49,975 bases of DNA from CAVALG01 sp963589585 (GTDB lineage Bacteria > Bacillota > Clostridia > Oscillospirales > Acutalibacteraceae): the NCBI GenBank assembly GCA_963589585.1, contig CAVALG010000032.1, positions 1 through 49,975 of the forward strand, in the 5' to 3' direction. The position numbers and the translations under genes are program-made. Numbering within the stretch: position 1 is the first letter of the stretch; each line of letters begins with the position of its first letter. This document shows, piece by piece, positions 16,948-25,369 of the stretch. The notes below the pieces were generated by a model that saw nothing but the letters and a program-made list of their open reading frames with translations, was not told where the DNA came from and did no database searches.

Positions 16948-18396
16948 ATGGCTGTTTACAACCCGAAATCTTTAAAAGCCGAAGAATTTATCAACCACGA
17001 AGAAATACTTGCTGCAATAGCCTACGCTGATGAAAACAAAAACAACTTAGAACTTATTGACAGCCTTTTGGAAAAGGCGCGCCCGAAAAAAAGCGGCAAC
17101 GGCGTTACCTGCGCAGGGCTTACCCACCGCGAAGCGGCGGTTTTGCTTGCCTGTGAAGACCCCGAAAAGGTAAAACGAATGTATGAACTTGCCAACGAAA
17201 TAAAACAGGCGTTTTACGGCAACCGCATTGTTATGTTTGCGCCGCTATACCTTTCAAACTACTGTGTGAACGGCTGCGTATACTGCCCGTACCATATGAA
17301 AAACAAACATATAGCAAGGGTGAAGCTGACGCAAGAGCAGGTTAAAAAAGAGGTTATTGCATTGCAGGATATGGGTCACAAGCGCCTTGCAATAGAGGCA
17401 GGCGAAGACCCGAAAAACAACCCGATAGAATACATACTTGACTGCATTAAAACCATTTATTCGGTACATCACAAAAACGGCGATATACGCCGTGTTAATG
17501 TAAACATAGCAGCTACCACCGTTGAAAACTACCGCAAACTTAAAGAGGCGGGAATAGGAACATACATACTGTTTCAAGAAACATACAACAAGAAAAGTTA
17601 CCTTGAACTGCACCCCACGGGACCGAAACACGATTACGATTACCACACCGAGGCGATGGACCGCGCTATGGAGGGCGGCATTGACGATGTCGGGCTCGGC
17701 GTTTTATTCGGACTTGAGGGGTACCGTTACGAATTTACGGGGCTTCTTATGCACGCAGAACATCTTGAAGCGGTACACGGGGTAGGTCCGCATACAATAA
17801 GCGTGCCGCGCGTTAAGCACGCCGACGATATTGACCCCGATGTTTTTGACAACGGAATATCGGATGAAATGTTTGCAAAAATAATTGCCTGCATACGCAT
17901 TGCCGTACCCTACACCGGTATGATAATATCTACAAGAGAGAGCGAGGCTGTAAGGGGCAATGTGCTTAATTACGGCATTTCACAGATAAGCGGTGCGTCG
18001 CGCACCTCTGTAGGCGGATATTGCGAAGAGGAACGCCCGCACGATTCGGAACAGTTTGATGTTTCGGATCAGAGGACGCTTGACGAGGTTGTAAGGTGGC
18101 TTATGCAGACAGGGCATATCCCGTCATTCTGCACCGCCTGCTACCGCGAGGGGCGCACGGGCGACCGTTTTATGAGCCTATGTAAAAACGGGCAGATACT
18201 TAACTGCTGCCACCCCAACGCGCTTATGACGCTGACCGAATATCTTGTTGATTACGCGTCGGACGAAACCAAAGAGGTAGGTTTTAAGCTTATAGAAAAC
18301 GAACTTAACAAAATTCCTGCCGAAAAGGTACGGAACATTGCGCGCGAGCGTATTGAGAAAATCAAAACATCGGACAGCCGCGATTTTAGATTTTAA
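16948..18396 (+). CDS. hydG: [FeFe]-hydrogenase H-cluster radical SAM maturase HydG
   Basis: Cleaves tyrosine to make the CO and cyanide ligands of the H-cluster, delivered as an Fe(CO)2CN-cysteine synthon. 482 residues. The N-terminal radical SAM motif CVNGCVYC lies at about residues 106-113. The second, C-terminal cluster motif is CTAC (around 395) followed 22 residues later by Cys in LNCCHPNA, the HydG hallmark that separates it from ThiH. The ribosome site is GGAG, 12 bases before the ATG. It lies between hydE and hydF. Confidence 0.97.
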   Translation: MAVYNPKSLKAEEFINHEEILAAIAYADENKNNLELIDSLLEKARPKKSGNGVTCAGLTHREAAVLLACEDPEKVKRMYELANEIKQAFYGNRIVMFAPLYLSNYCVNGCVYCPYHMKNKHIARVKLTQEQVKKEVIALQDMGHKRLAIEAGEDPKNNPIEYILDCIKTIYSVHHKNGDIRRVNVNIAATTVENYRKLKEAGIGTYILFQETYNKKSYLELHPTGPKHDYDYHTEAMDRAMEGGIDDVGLGVLFGLEGYRYEFTGLLMHAEHLEAVHGVGPHTISVPRVKHADDIDPDVFDNGISDEMFAKIIACIRIAVPYTGMIISTRESEAVRGNVLNYGISQISGASRTSVGGYCEEERPHDSEQFDVSDQRTLDEVVRWLMQTGHIPSFCTACYREGRTGDRFMSLCKNGQILNCCHPNALMTLTEYLVDYASDETKEVGFKLIENELNKIPAEKVRNIARERIEKIKTSDSRDFRF

Positions 18397-18433
18397 ATAA
18401 AGATTTTAAAAGCAAAATGGAAGGAGCATTAAA

Positions 18434-19633
18434 ATGGGACTTAATGACAGAGCGTCGGCAGAACGGGTGCACATAGGTTTTTTCGGGCTGCGGAACGCAG
18501 GTAAATCAAGCGTTGTAAACGCCGTAACAGGGCAAAAGCTATCGCTTGTTTCGGATATTTTGGGCACAACGACCGACCCTGTGCAAAAAGCAATGGAGAT
18601 ACTGCCGTTAGGCCCTGTTGTGATAATAGACACGCCGGGAATCGACGATGAAGGCGCACTTGGCGAAATGCGTGTAAAACGCGCGTTGGCGGTGCTTTCA
18701 AAAACCGATGTGGCGGTATTGGTGGTTGACGCCCAAAAAGGATTACAGGCAGCCGACTGCGAACTGATTGACCTTTTTAAATCCAAAAACATTTCCTTTG
18801 TTACTGTATACAATAAAGCGGATCTGCTTGAAACCGTACCCGAAAACGGCAAAAACACGGTATATGCAAGCGCGCAAAACGGCAGCGGCATAAACGAACT
18901 TAAAGAAATGATAGGGCATTTGGCAGCAGCATCGGAAAATCAAAAAACGCTTATAGGCGATTTGGTATCGGGCGGAGATATTGTACTGCTTGTAACACCG
19001 ATAGACGAATCCGCCCCCAAGGGACGAATGATACTGCCGCAGCAGCAGATGATACGGGAAGTTTTAGACTGCAGCGCCATAAATGTAGTGGTTAAGGAAA
19101 CAGAACTTGAACAGGCGCTTAACATATTGCCCCAAAAGCCGAAACTTGTTATAACCGATTCGCAGGCGTTTGGGTTTGTAAGCAAAATTGTACCGAGTGA
19201 TGTTCCGCTCACCTCGTTCTCAATCCTTTTTGCGCGCTACAAGGGCGAACTTGACACGGCGGTTGAGGGGGCGGCAAGGCTTAAACACCTTAAAGACGGT
19301 GACACTGTACTGATTTCCGAGGGCTGCACGCACCACCGCCAATGCAATGACATAGGTTCTGTAAAACTGCCGAATTGGATAAGGAAGTACAGCGGAGCCG
19401 ACCCAAAATTTGAGTATTCTTCGGGCACGGAATTCCCCGAAGACCTTTCAAAATACGCCTTGGTTGTACACTGCGGCGCATGTATGATAAGCGAACGGGA
19501 AATGAAATCACGCATAGCGCGGTGTACGGAAAGTAAAATTCCCATAACCAACTATGGCATTGCGATTGCCGAAATGCACGGAATTTTGCGCCGCTCGCTT
19601 GCACCGTTCCCCGATATACTAAAAAAACTGTAA
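18434..19633 (+). CDS. hydF: [FeFe]-hydrogenase H-cluster maturation GTPase HydF
   Basis: The scaffold GTPase that carries the 2Fe precursor to apo-hydrogenase. The GTPase domain is intact: P-loop GLRNAGKSS (about 14-22), G3 DTPG (near 66) and G4 NKAD (near 131). The cluster-binding domain shows CTHH (near 297) and HCGAC (near 346), matching the CxH...HCxxC ligands of HydF. 399 residues. Start: ATG with AAGGAG upstream. It ends the operon at a bidirectional hairpin. No structural hydrogenase gene is present in this window. Confidence 0.96.
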   Translation: MGLNDRASAERVHIGFFGLRNAGKSSVVNAVTGQKLSLVSDILGTTTDPVQKAMEILPLGPVVIIDTPGIDDEGALGEMRVKRALAVLSKTDVAVLVVDAQKGLQAADCELIDLFKSKNISFVTVYNKADLLETVPENGKNTVYASAQNGSGINELKEMIGHLAAASENQKTLIGDLVSGGDIVLLVTPIDESAPKGRMILPQQQMIREVLDCSAINVVVKETELEQALNILPQKPKLVITDSQAFGFVSKIVPSDVPLTSFSILFARYKGELDTAVEGAARLKHLKDGDTVLISEGCTHHRQCNDIGSVKLPNWIRKYSGADPKFEYSSGTEFPEDLSKYALVVHCGACMISEREMKSRIARCTESKIPITNYGIAIAEMHGILRRSLAPFPDILKKL

Positions 19634-19640
19634 AATAAAA

Positions 19641-19672
19641 AACTGCGTTTCCGTTTTTTCGGAGGCGCAGTT
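19641..19672. terminator. Bidirectional terminator between hydF and the serine hydrolase
   Basis: A 13-bp stem with two G-T pairs (arms 19641-19653 and 19660-19672). It is flanked by A-rich sequence on the left and T-rich sequence on the right, so it is usable from both sides. Confidence 0.85.
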
Positions 19673-19688
19673 CTTATTTTAAATATTA

Positions 19689-20825
19689 TCAATAATCAAG
19701 CGATGAATACAGCATATTTTTAATCTTGGGGTGTATAACCTGCCAAAATGCATTTGTCATATGCTGAGCATAAAACAATCCAATACGGTTTACGGGGTCG
19801 ATATGCACATACGAACCTGCCGCGCCATCCCATCCGAACTCGCCGACAGGGCTTAACGAGCCTATCAGTTCGGGGTGGGTATTAACACGAACGCCGAGGC
19901 CGTAATTGTACCCCAGCAAATGTTCCCAATTAAAATCTTTTTTAGCGGTTTCGCTGAGCCTGCCCGTGCTCATCACCCTTATTGCACTTTCGGACAGTAT
20001 GCGGTTGCCGTTTTTACCAACGCCGCCCGAATACATTGCAATTACGAATTTTGTATAATCCTCTACAGTGGAATAAAGCCCTGCACCGCCGCTTTCATAT
20101 TCGGGACCTAATACAAAAGGAGGTATCGGCGACATTTTTTTAAGTTTCAACGGCTCGCTTATTTCAACACATTCATAAAGCGATGCCAAGCGATCCATTA
20201 TGCCGTCCCTGTTAAAGCCTGTGTCCTTCATACCAAGCGGTTCAAATATATTTTCGGCAAGGTATTCGCCGAATTTTTTACCGCTGACCTGTTCTATAAC
20301 CGCTCCCAGAATATCGTGGCAAAGGCTGTACTGCCAATGGGTATCGGGCTGAAACCACAACGGGGCTTTTGCAAGCGCCTTTACTGATTGTATTGTAGGC
20401 ATTCTGCCGTTTGTTTCCTCGTACACTTGTTTCATAGCATCGGGCCACAGGTTATAGTCAAATCCTGCGGTCATTGACATAAGGTGAACCAGGCGCACAG
20501 GCTCTGCAGGTTCAAGTTCCTCGCCCCGATTAACTCGCGCCTGCATATCCTTAAATTCGGGAAAAATTTCATAAAGCGGCTGCATAAGTCTTACCTTTCC
20601 GCGCTCAACAAGCTGCATAAACGCGGCGCAGGTTATGGGTTTAGTTGCCGAAAAAAGGTTGTAGACCTGATTATGCGCGATTCTTTTGCCGCTTTCCATA
20701 TCGGCTATACCTTTGCCGTACCTATAAATTTCCTCGCCCTCACGGGTTATAAGGCAATCCACCCCCGGTATACCCTTTACATTTGTAAGATAATCAAGAT
20801 ATTCCTCTAAATATTTAAAATTCAT
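19689..20825 (-). CDS. Serine hydrolase, beta-lactamase class C/EstB family
   Basis: A penicillin-binding-protein-like serine hydrolase of 378 residues with no signal peptide, so probably cytoplasmic. The catalytic SxxK is SATK (around residue 60), in NLFSATKPITCAAF. The second motif is YSL in WQYSLCHDILG, replacing the YxN of beta-lactamases, which suggests an esterase or peptidase and not a true lactamase. The start is set at the ATG at 20825 with CGGAG ten bases upstream, not at an upstream ATG that would overlap the promoter. It is a single gene and its substrate is unknown. Confidence 0.85.
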   Translation of the reverse strand: MNFKYLEEYLDYLTNVKGIPGVDCLITREGEEIYRYGKGIADMESGKRIAHNQVYNLFSATKPITCAAFMQLVERGKVRLMQPLYEIFPEFKDMQARVNRGEELEPAEPVRLVHLMSMTAGFDYNLWPDAMKQVYEETNGRMPTIQSVKALAKAPLWFQPDTHWQYSLCHDILGAVIEQVSGKKFGEYLAENIFEPLGMKDTGFNRDGIMDRLASLYECVEISEPLKLKKMSPIPPFVLGPEYESGGAGLYSTVEDYTKFVIAMYSGGVGKNGNRILSESAIRVMSTGRLSETAKKDFNWEHLLGYNYGLGVRVNTHPELIGSLSPVGEFGWDGAAGSYVHIDPVNRIGLFYAQHMTNAFWQVIHPKIKNMLYSSLDY

Positions 20826-20862
20826 ACCAATTAGTCTCCGTAATTTCAAATTTAACGATTTT

Positions 20863-20891
20863 AGAATACCATATCGGGGTGTCCAAATCAA
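20863..20891 (-). promoter_or_regulatory. Probable promoter of the serine hydrolase gene
   Basis: On the minus strand, TTGATT (20886-20891) and TATTCT (20863-20868) are 17 bp apart, 38 bp before the start codon. The -10 is weak. Confidence 0.45.
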
Positions 20892-20912
20892 GTGCCGAAA
20901 GAGAAAAAGTTA

Positions 20913-20941
20913 CCCGTCGGCGCAAAAGCAGCGCCGACGGG
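20913..20941 (-). terminator. Terminator of the MarR-ABC exporter operon
   Basis: A perfect 11-bp GC-rich stem (arms 20913-20923 and 20931-20941) located 20 bases after the stop codon of the second exporter gene. On the minus strand it is followed by AACTTTTTCTC. Confidence 0.8.
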
Positions 20942-20961
20942 GGACAAAACCGTTTAAAAAA

Positions 20962-22743
20962 TTAAGAAGCCTGTTCAAACTGACTGTTATAAAGTTCGGA
21001 ATAAAATCCGCCGCGCTTCATCAGTTCGTTATGCGTTCCGCTTTCTATCACATCGCCGTCACGCATAACCAAAATAAGGTCGGCGTTTTTGATTGTTGAA
21101 AGGCGGTGGGCAATTACAAAACTTGTGCGGCCTTTTGTAAGTTCGTCCATAGCGCGTTGAATTAAAAGTTCCGTTCTTGTATCTACCGATGAAGTAGCTT
21201 CGTCAAGTATCAGCATAGGCGCATTTTGGAGCATTGCGCGCGCAATGGTAAGCAACTGCTTCTGCCCTGCCGAAATGCTTGCGCTTTCGGACAATACGGT
21301 ATCAAACCCGTGAGGCAGGGAATGGACAAACTTATCAAGTCCGCAGGCTTTGCAGACCTGCTCAAGTTCTTCTTCTGTTACGCCTTTCATATTGTAAACA
21401 AGATTTTCGCGCACAGTACCCTCAAACAGCCAAGTATCCTGCAAAATCATACTGAACAGGTTATGCACATTTTCCCTGCTCATTTCGGAAATGGGGATAT
21501 CGTCAATTTTAATATCGCCGCTGTTTATTTCAAAAAATCTCATTAAAAGGTTTACCATTGTTGTTTTGCCGGCACCTGTAGGACCGACAATAGCAACCTT
21601 TTGACCCGGGTGAACCTCAGCCGAAAAATCTTTAATAATTATCTTATCGGGATTGGAGGGATAGCTGAAACGCACATGGTCAAAGGTTACTTTACCGCAC
21701 ACATCGGTAAGTTTTGCGGTTTTTTCGCTTTCGTCCTCCATTTCTTCGGTTTCGAGAAAATCAAAAATGCGATGAGCCGAAGCCGAAGCCGTTTGCATAT
21801 TGGTCATACCCATAGCGATTTGGGTAAGGGGTGAAGTGAACAGGCGCACATACAAAATAAAGGAAACAATAACGCCGAATTCAATTGTTCCGTTAATGGC
21901 AAGAACCGAGCCTAAAACGCAAACCGCAACATAAGCGACATTACCGATAACATTCATAAGCGGCTGCATCATACCCGAAAGGAACTGCGACTTCCAGTTA
22001 GCGGTATAAACGGCTGAATTAAGTTTATCAAAATGCGTAAGAACCTTGCGTTCGGCGCGGCTTATACGCACAACTTCGTGACCTGAATACATCTCTTCAA
22101 CATAACCGTTAAGCTCACCAAGACTTTTTTGCCTATCTGAGAAAAAGCGCTGTGATTTTGACATAATGAGAACGGTAAGGATAACGCCCACAACCGTAAC
22201 GCCGACCGAAACAAGCGCCAGCCGCCATTCGGTTACAAACATCATAATAAGGCAGCCGACAAACTGTGTTGCCGCGCTTATAATTGTAGGCAGGCTGTTG
22301 GTAAGCCCCTGCTGCAGGGTTGAAACATCGTTTGTAATACGGCTTAAAATATCGCCCTGCGAAGTTGTATTAAAATATTTTTGCGGAACACGGTTTATTT
22401 TCTGCGAAAGTTCGCCGCGCATACGGTATGACATTTTAAGGGTGACTACCGACATTATATAGTGCTGAACAAAGCCGAATATGGCACTTAAAATATATAT
22501 TGCGGCAAGAAAAATACCGATTTTTGCAATTGCTTTAAGGTCGATGCTTCCCATAAGCCCGTCTGACATTAATGTGGCTATCTTACCTATTTTATCGGGA
22601 CCTATAATGGTCATAACCGCACTGAGTGCGGCAAGAACCAACGCCGCGGCAACTATTTTTACATCGGAGCTCATATATTCTGTTATCCTCGGCACTGCTG
22701 AGCCGATACCGCTGTTTTTATCTTTTCTGTCTTTCATTTTCAT
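20962..22743 (-). CDS. ABC exporter half-transporter, catalytically complete ATPase
   Basis: A type IV exporter subunit: six transmembrane helices in the first ~330 residues, then an ATPase domain. Walker A is GPTGAGKTT (near 388) and Walker B is LILDEAT with catalytic Glu (near 511). The signature is SISAGQ in place of LSGGQ. The neighbouring subunit has the opposite pattern, so the two should form a heterodimer with one consensus and one degenerate ATP site, as in BmrC/BmrD or TM287/288. Start: ATG with GGAGG seven bases upstream, 2 bp after the preceding gene. The substrate is unknown; drug or lipid export under MarR control is the usual theme. Confidence 0.93.
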   Translation of the reverse strand: MKMKDRKDKNSGIGSAVPRITEYMSSDVKIVAAALVLAALSAVMTIIGPDKIGKIATLMSDGLMGSIDLKAIAKIGIFLAAIYILSAIFGFVQHYIMSVVTLKMSYRMRGELSQKINRVPQKYFNTTSQGDILSRITNDVSTLQQGLTNSLPTIISAATQFVGCLIMMFVTEWRLALVSVGVTVVGVILTVLIMSKSQRFFSDRQKSLGELNGYVEEMYSGHEVVRISRAERKVLTHFDKLNSAVYTANWKSQFLSGMMQPLMNVIGNVAYVAVCVLGSVLAINGTIEFGVIVSFILYVRLFTSPLTQIAMGMTNMQTASASAHRIFDFLETEEMEDESEKTAKLTDVCGKVTFDHVRFSYPSNPDKIIIKDFSAEVHPGQKVAIVGPTGAGKTTMVNLLMRFFEINSGDIKIDDIPISEMSRENVHNLFSMILQDTWLFEGTVRENLVYNMKGVTEEELEQVCKACGLDKFVHSLPHGFDTVLSESASISAGQKQLLTIARAMLQNAPMLILDEATSSVDTRTELLIQRAMDELTKGRTSFVIAHRLSTIKNADLILVMRDGDVIESGTHNELMKRGGFYSELYNSQFEQAS

Positions 22744-22745
22744 CT

Positions 22746-24512
22746 CTAAGCCTCCTTTATGCCAAGTTCGGCAGCACTTAACTGCGATGTTGCTATTTCT
22801 TTATACACCTTGCAAGACTTAATCAGTTCATCATGTTTTCCCATTCCCACAACTTCTCCGCGGTCAAGTACCAAAATCTTATCGGCGTGGCGTATCGTAC
22901 TGATTCTCTGCGCAACAATTATCTTTGTGGTATCTTTAAGTTCACTGCTCAATCCCTCGCGCAATTTAGCGTCGGTTCTGTAATCAAGCGCCGAAAACGA
23001 ATCGTCAAAAATCAGAATTTCGGGTTTTCTTGCCAATGCGCGCGCAATGGAAAGGCGCTGTTTCTGTCCGCCCGATACATTACGGCCGAGCTGGGCTATT
23101 TTGTAATCCGTACCCTCGGGCAGTTTATCCACAAATTCCTTTGCCTGCGAAAGTTCAATTGCTTTATTTAAGTTATCGCCGTCATTCTCCGCACCGCTTT
23201 CGCCGAAAAATACATTGTCGCGTATAGTTCCCGAAAACAGCACCGCTTTTTGGGTAACATACCCCAATTTATCATAAAGCGCATCAAAGGTATAATCTTT
23301 AACATTTACACCGTCAACAAGCACTTCACCCTCGGTTGCGTCATAAAATCTGGGAATAAGGCTTATAAGGGTGGTTTTTCCGCTGCCCGTTGCACCGATT
23401 ATTGCAAGTGTTTCGCCCCTGCCGATTTTAAAATTGACATTCAAAAGTTCATCCTCGGACGCATGCGGATAGCGGAATGAGACATTTTTAAATTCCACCG
23501 TTCCGACTTCACCGGCACCCTGTGTTTCACCCTCTTTAATTGCCGCTTTTCGGTCAAGGACTTCATTTATACGCTCTGCTGACACCTGTGCCTGCGGAAA
23601 CAGCATATATATCATTGCCAGCATCATAAATGACATTACTATATAGGTAGCATATGTGCTGAACACTAAAACATCGCTGAACATTGTAAGGCGGTTTGTC
23701 ATATCGGTTAAGGCTATATTATTTAAAAGCGCAGCACCGACCCAATATATAGTCAGCGCAAGCCCGTTCATCCCGAGCGTCATAGCAGGCTGTATAATTG
23801 CAAAAAGTTTTTGGTTCTTCATTTGCAAATTCATCATTTCCTTGCTTGGCGCATCAAACTTGTCACACTCAAACTGTTCTGCATTAAAGGCGTGTACAAC
23901 ATTAATTCCCGTAAGATTTTCACGCGCCACACGGTTAATTTTATCGGTCATTTTCTGCACAAGGCGGAAGCGCGGAATACAAGAACCCATAATAAGCAGT
24001 ATGGTTACAACAAGTACTACAACAAACGCCGCTGTAACGGCTGAAAGTTCCCAACTCTTGCCCAAAATTTTTATAATCGCCCAAACCGCCATTATCGGCG
24101 CTTTGATTATCATTTGCAAACCCATTGCAACTATCATTTGTATTTGAGTTATATCATTGGTGGTTCGGGTAATCAGGCTCGGCACCGAAAAATCCTGCAT
24201 TTCTTCATTGCCGATATCCATTATATGATGGAACAGTTTCCCACGCACGGCGAAACTGAAACCCGAAGCGGTTTTTGCGGCAAGAAATCCGCAGCCTATA
24301 GCAAGCACGGCGCTTGCCAGCGTACACCCAAGCATTTTAAGTCCAACGCTTGTTATATCCGCCGTTGTTCCCGAAGTTTTTATAAGTTTTGTAAGTTCTG
24401 TCATATAATCGGGCAGGCGTAAATCGAAATACACCTGAACCACAACAAGACCAAGGCATATAAGCGCCATTATTTTTTCTTTGGCACGCATATTTTTTAA
24501 AAGTTTAATCAT
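22746..24512 (-). CDS. ABC exporter half-transporter with degenerate Walker B
   Basis: The partner of the downstream exporter gene: six membrane helices then an ATPase. Walker A is GATGSGKTT (near 376) and the signature is the canonical VSGGQ (near 476). Walker B ends IFDDSFSALD, so the catalytic Glu is Asp (near 501). A degenerate Walker B here with a degenerate signature in the partner puts both defects in the same ATP site, as known for heterodimeric exporters. The start overlaps the MarR gene stop by four bases (ATGA), a sign of translational coupling. Confidence 0.93.
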   Translation of the reverse strand: MIKLLKNMRAKEKIMALICLGLVVVQVYFDLRLPDYMTELTKLIKTSGTTADITSVGLKMLGCTLASAVLAIGCGFLAAKTASGFSFAVRGKLFHHIMDIGNEEMQDFSVPSLITRTTNDITQIQMIVAMGLQMIIKAPIMAVWAIIKILGKSWELSAVTAAFVVVLVVTILLIMGSCIPRFRLVQKMTDKINRVARENLTGINVVHAFNAEQFECDKFDAPSKEMMNLQMKNQKLFAIIQPAMTLGMNGLALTIYWVGAALLNNIALTDMTNRLTMFSDVLVFSTYATYIVMSFMMLAMIYMLFPQAQVSAERINEVLDRKAAIKEGETQGAGEVGTVEFKNVSFRYPHASEDELLNVNFKIGRGETLAIIGATGSGKTTLISLIPRFYDATEGEVLVDGVNVKDYTFDALYDKLGYVTQKAVLFSGTIRDNVFFGESGAENDGDNLNKAIELSQAKEFVDKLPEGTDYKIAQLGRNVSGGQKQRLSIARALARKPEILIFDDSFSALDYRTDAKLREGLSSELKDTTKIIVAQRISTIRHADKILVLDRGEVVGMGKHDELIKSCKVYKEIATSQLSAAELGIKEA

Positions 24513-24988
24513 AATTTCTCCTCCGTTTCCGATGGAATACCGTTTTTGCTTATTTCGTCAACATTATCTCTTAATACCGTTAAACAATAGTGGAACACTT
24601 TTATATCGTCTTCCGATAATCCCACGGTAAGTTTTTTGGCAAAAAGTTTTTGCTGCAGACGCCCTTTACTTACAATATCAGCGGCTTTTTCCGTGCATAT
24701 CAGCTGCGTTTTTCTGCGATCGCCCAAAACGCTTTCGCGTTTAAGCAGCCCCTCGCTTACAAGCCGTTCAATATGAACGGACACAATACCCGATTTTAAA
24801 CCCCGGCACCGACAGATGTCGCGCGCTGTGTTGTGTTCGGGATTGTTGGCTAAAAACATTAAAATGTCCACCGCCATAGGCGGCAATCCGCTGTCTCGGC
24901 AGATGGGCTGCAAAGCGGCGTGGTATGCCTCTATAAATTTATAGGCACCGCCAAACAATTTTGTAGCCGTAAGATTATAATCTATCAT
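24509..24988 (-). CDS. MarR-family transcriptional regulator
   Basis: A winged-helix regulator of 159 residues: a dimerisation helix, then the helix-turn-helix (HNTARDICRCRGLKSGIVSVHIERL) and the wing SVLGDRRKTQLICT with the conserved D-R-R. It heads the exporter operon and so likely represses it. The start is chosen at the ATG at 24988 because GGTGA lies six bases upstream. The in-frame ATG at 25000 has no ribosome site. A perfect 12-bp palindrome just upstream (25005-25016) is a candidate autoregulatory operator. Confidence 0.9.
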   Translation of the reverse strand: MIDYNLTATKLFGGAYKFIEAYHAALQPICRDSGLPPMAVDILMFLANNPEHNTARDICRCRGLKSGIVSVHIERLVSEGLLKRESVLGDRRKTQLICTEKAADIVSKGRLQQKLFAKKLTVGLSEDDIKVFHYCLTVLRDNVDEISKNGIPSETEEKL

Positions 24989-25004
24989 AATAATCACCAT
25001 TTAA

Positions 25005-25016
25005 TCTAATATTAGA
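25005..25016. promoter_or_regulatory. Candidate MarR operator
   Basis: The perfect palindrome TCTAATATTAGA lies at about +3 to +14 of the transcript expected from the promoter at 25026-25053, directly in front of the marR gene. Confidence 0.5.
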
Positions 25017-25025
25017 ATATCTATT

Positions 25026-25053
25026 ATTATATGCAATTGAAATTAAATGTCAA
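25026..25053 (-). promoter_or_regulatory. Promoter of the MarR-ABC exporter operon
   Basis: On the minus strand, TTGACA (25048-25053) and TATAAT (25026-25031) are consensus hexamers 16 bp apart. Confidence 0.8.
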
Positions 25054-25119
25054 CAGCGCAATTGTGAAATATCTGTTAATTTATCTTGTGAAAAAACTGT
25101 TAAAATTATATATTGGGTC

Positions 25120-25148
25120 TTGAAATAATAAAAATCTTCTGCTATAAT
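25120..25148 (+). promoter_or_regulatory. Promoter of the EF-G-like gene
   Basis: TTGAAA (25120-25125) and TATAAT (25143-25148) are 17 bp apart. This gives a leader of about 215 bases, which contains a possible hairpin closed by 25200-25206 + 25213-25217 pairing with 25270-25281 and a three-codon ATG-CAG-TAA (25306-25314) behind an AAGG. Confidence 0.7.
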
Positions 25149-25369
25149 AAACATAATTTATATTGTTTTTCAACTTTTTATAGTGTTTTTTGTATATTTT
25201 GTACAATAAAACGGCTGATTTTTTGGCGAGATGCAGTTTTCTGATTCGGGCAATCCGGTTATACAAAAACAGCCTTGTACATACAATTTTAAAAAGGAAA
25301 AAACGATGCAGTAAAGCACGGCACCGTTCGGCAGCAGCCGATAAATAACATAAAAAAGGCGGAACCAAA

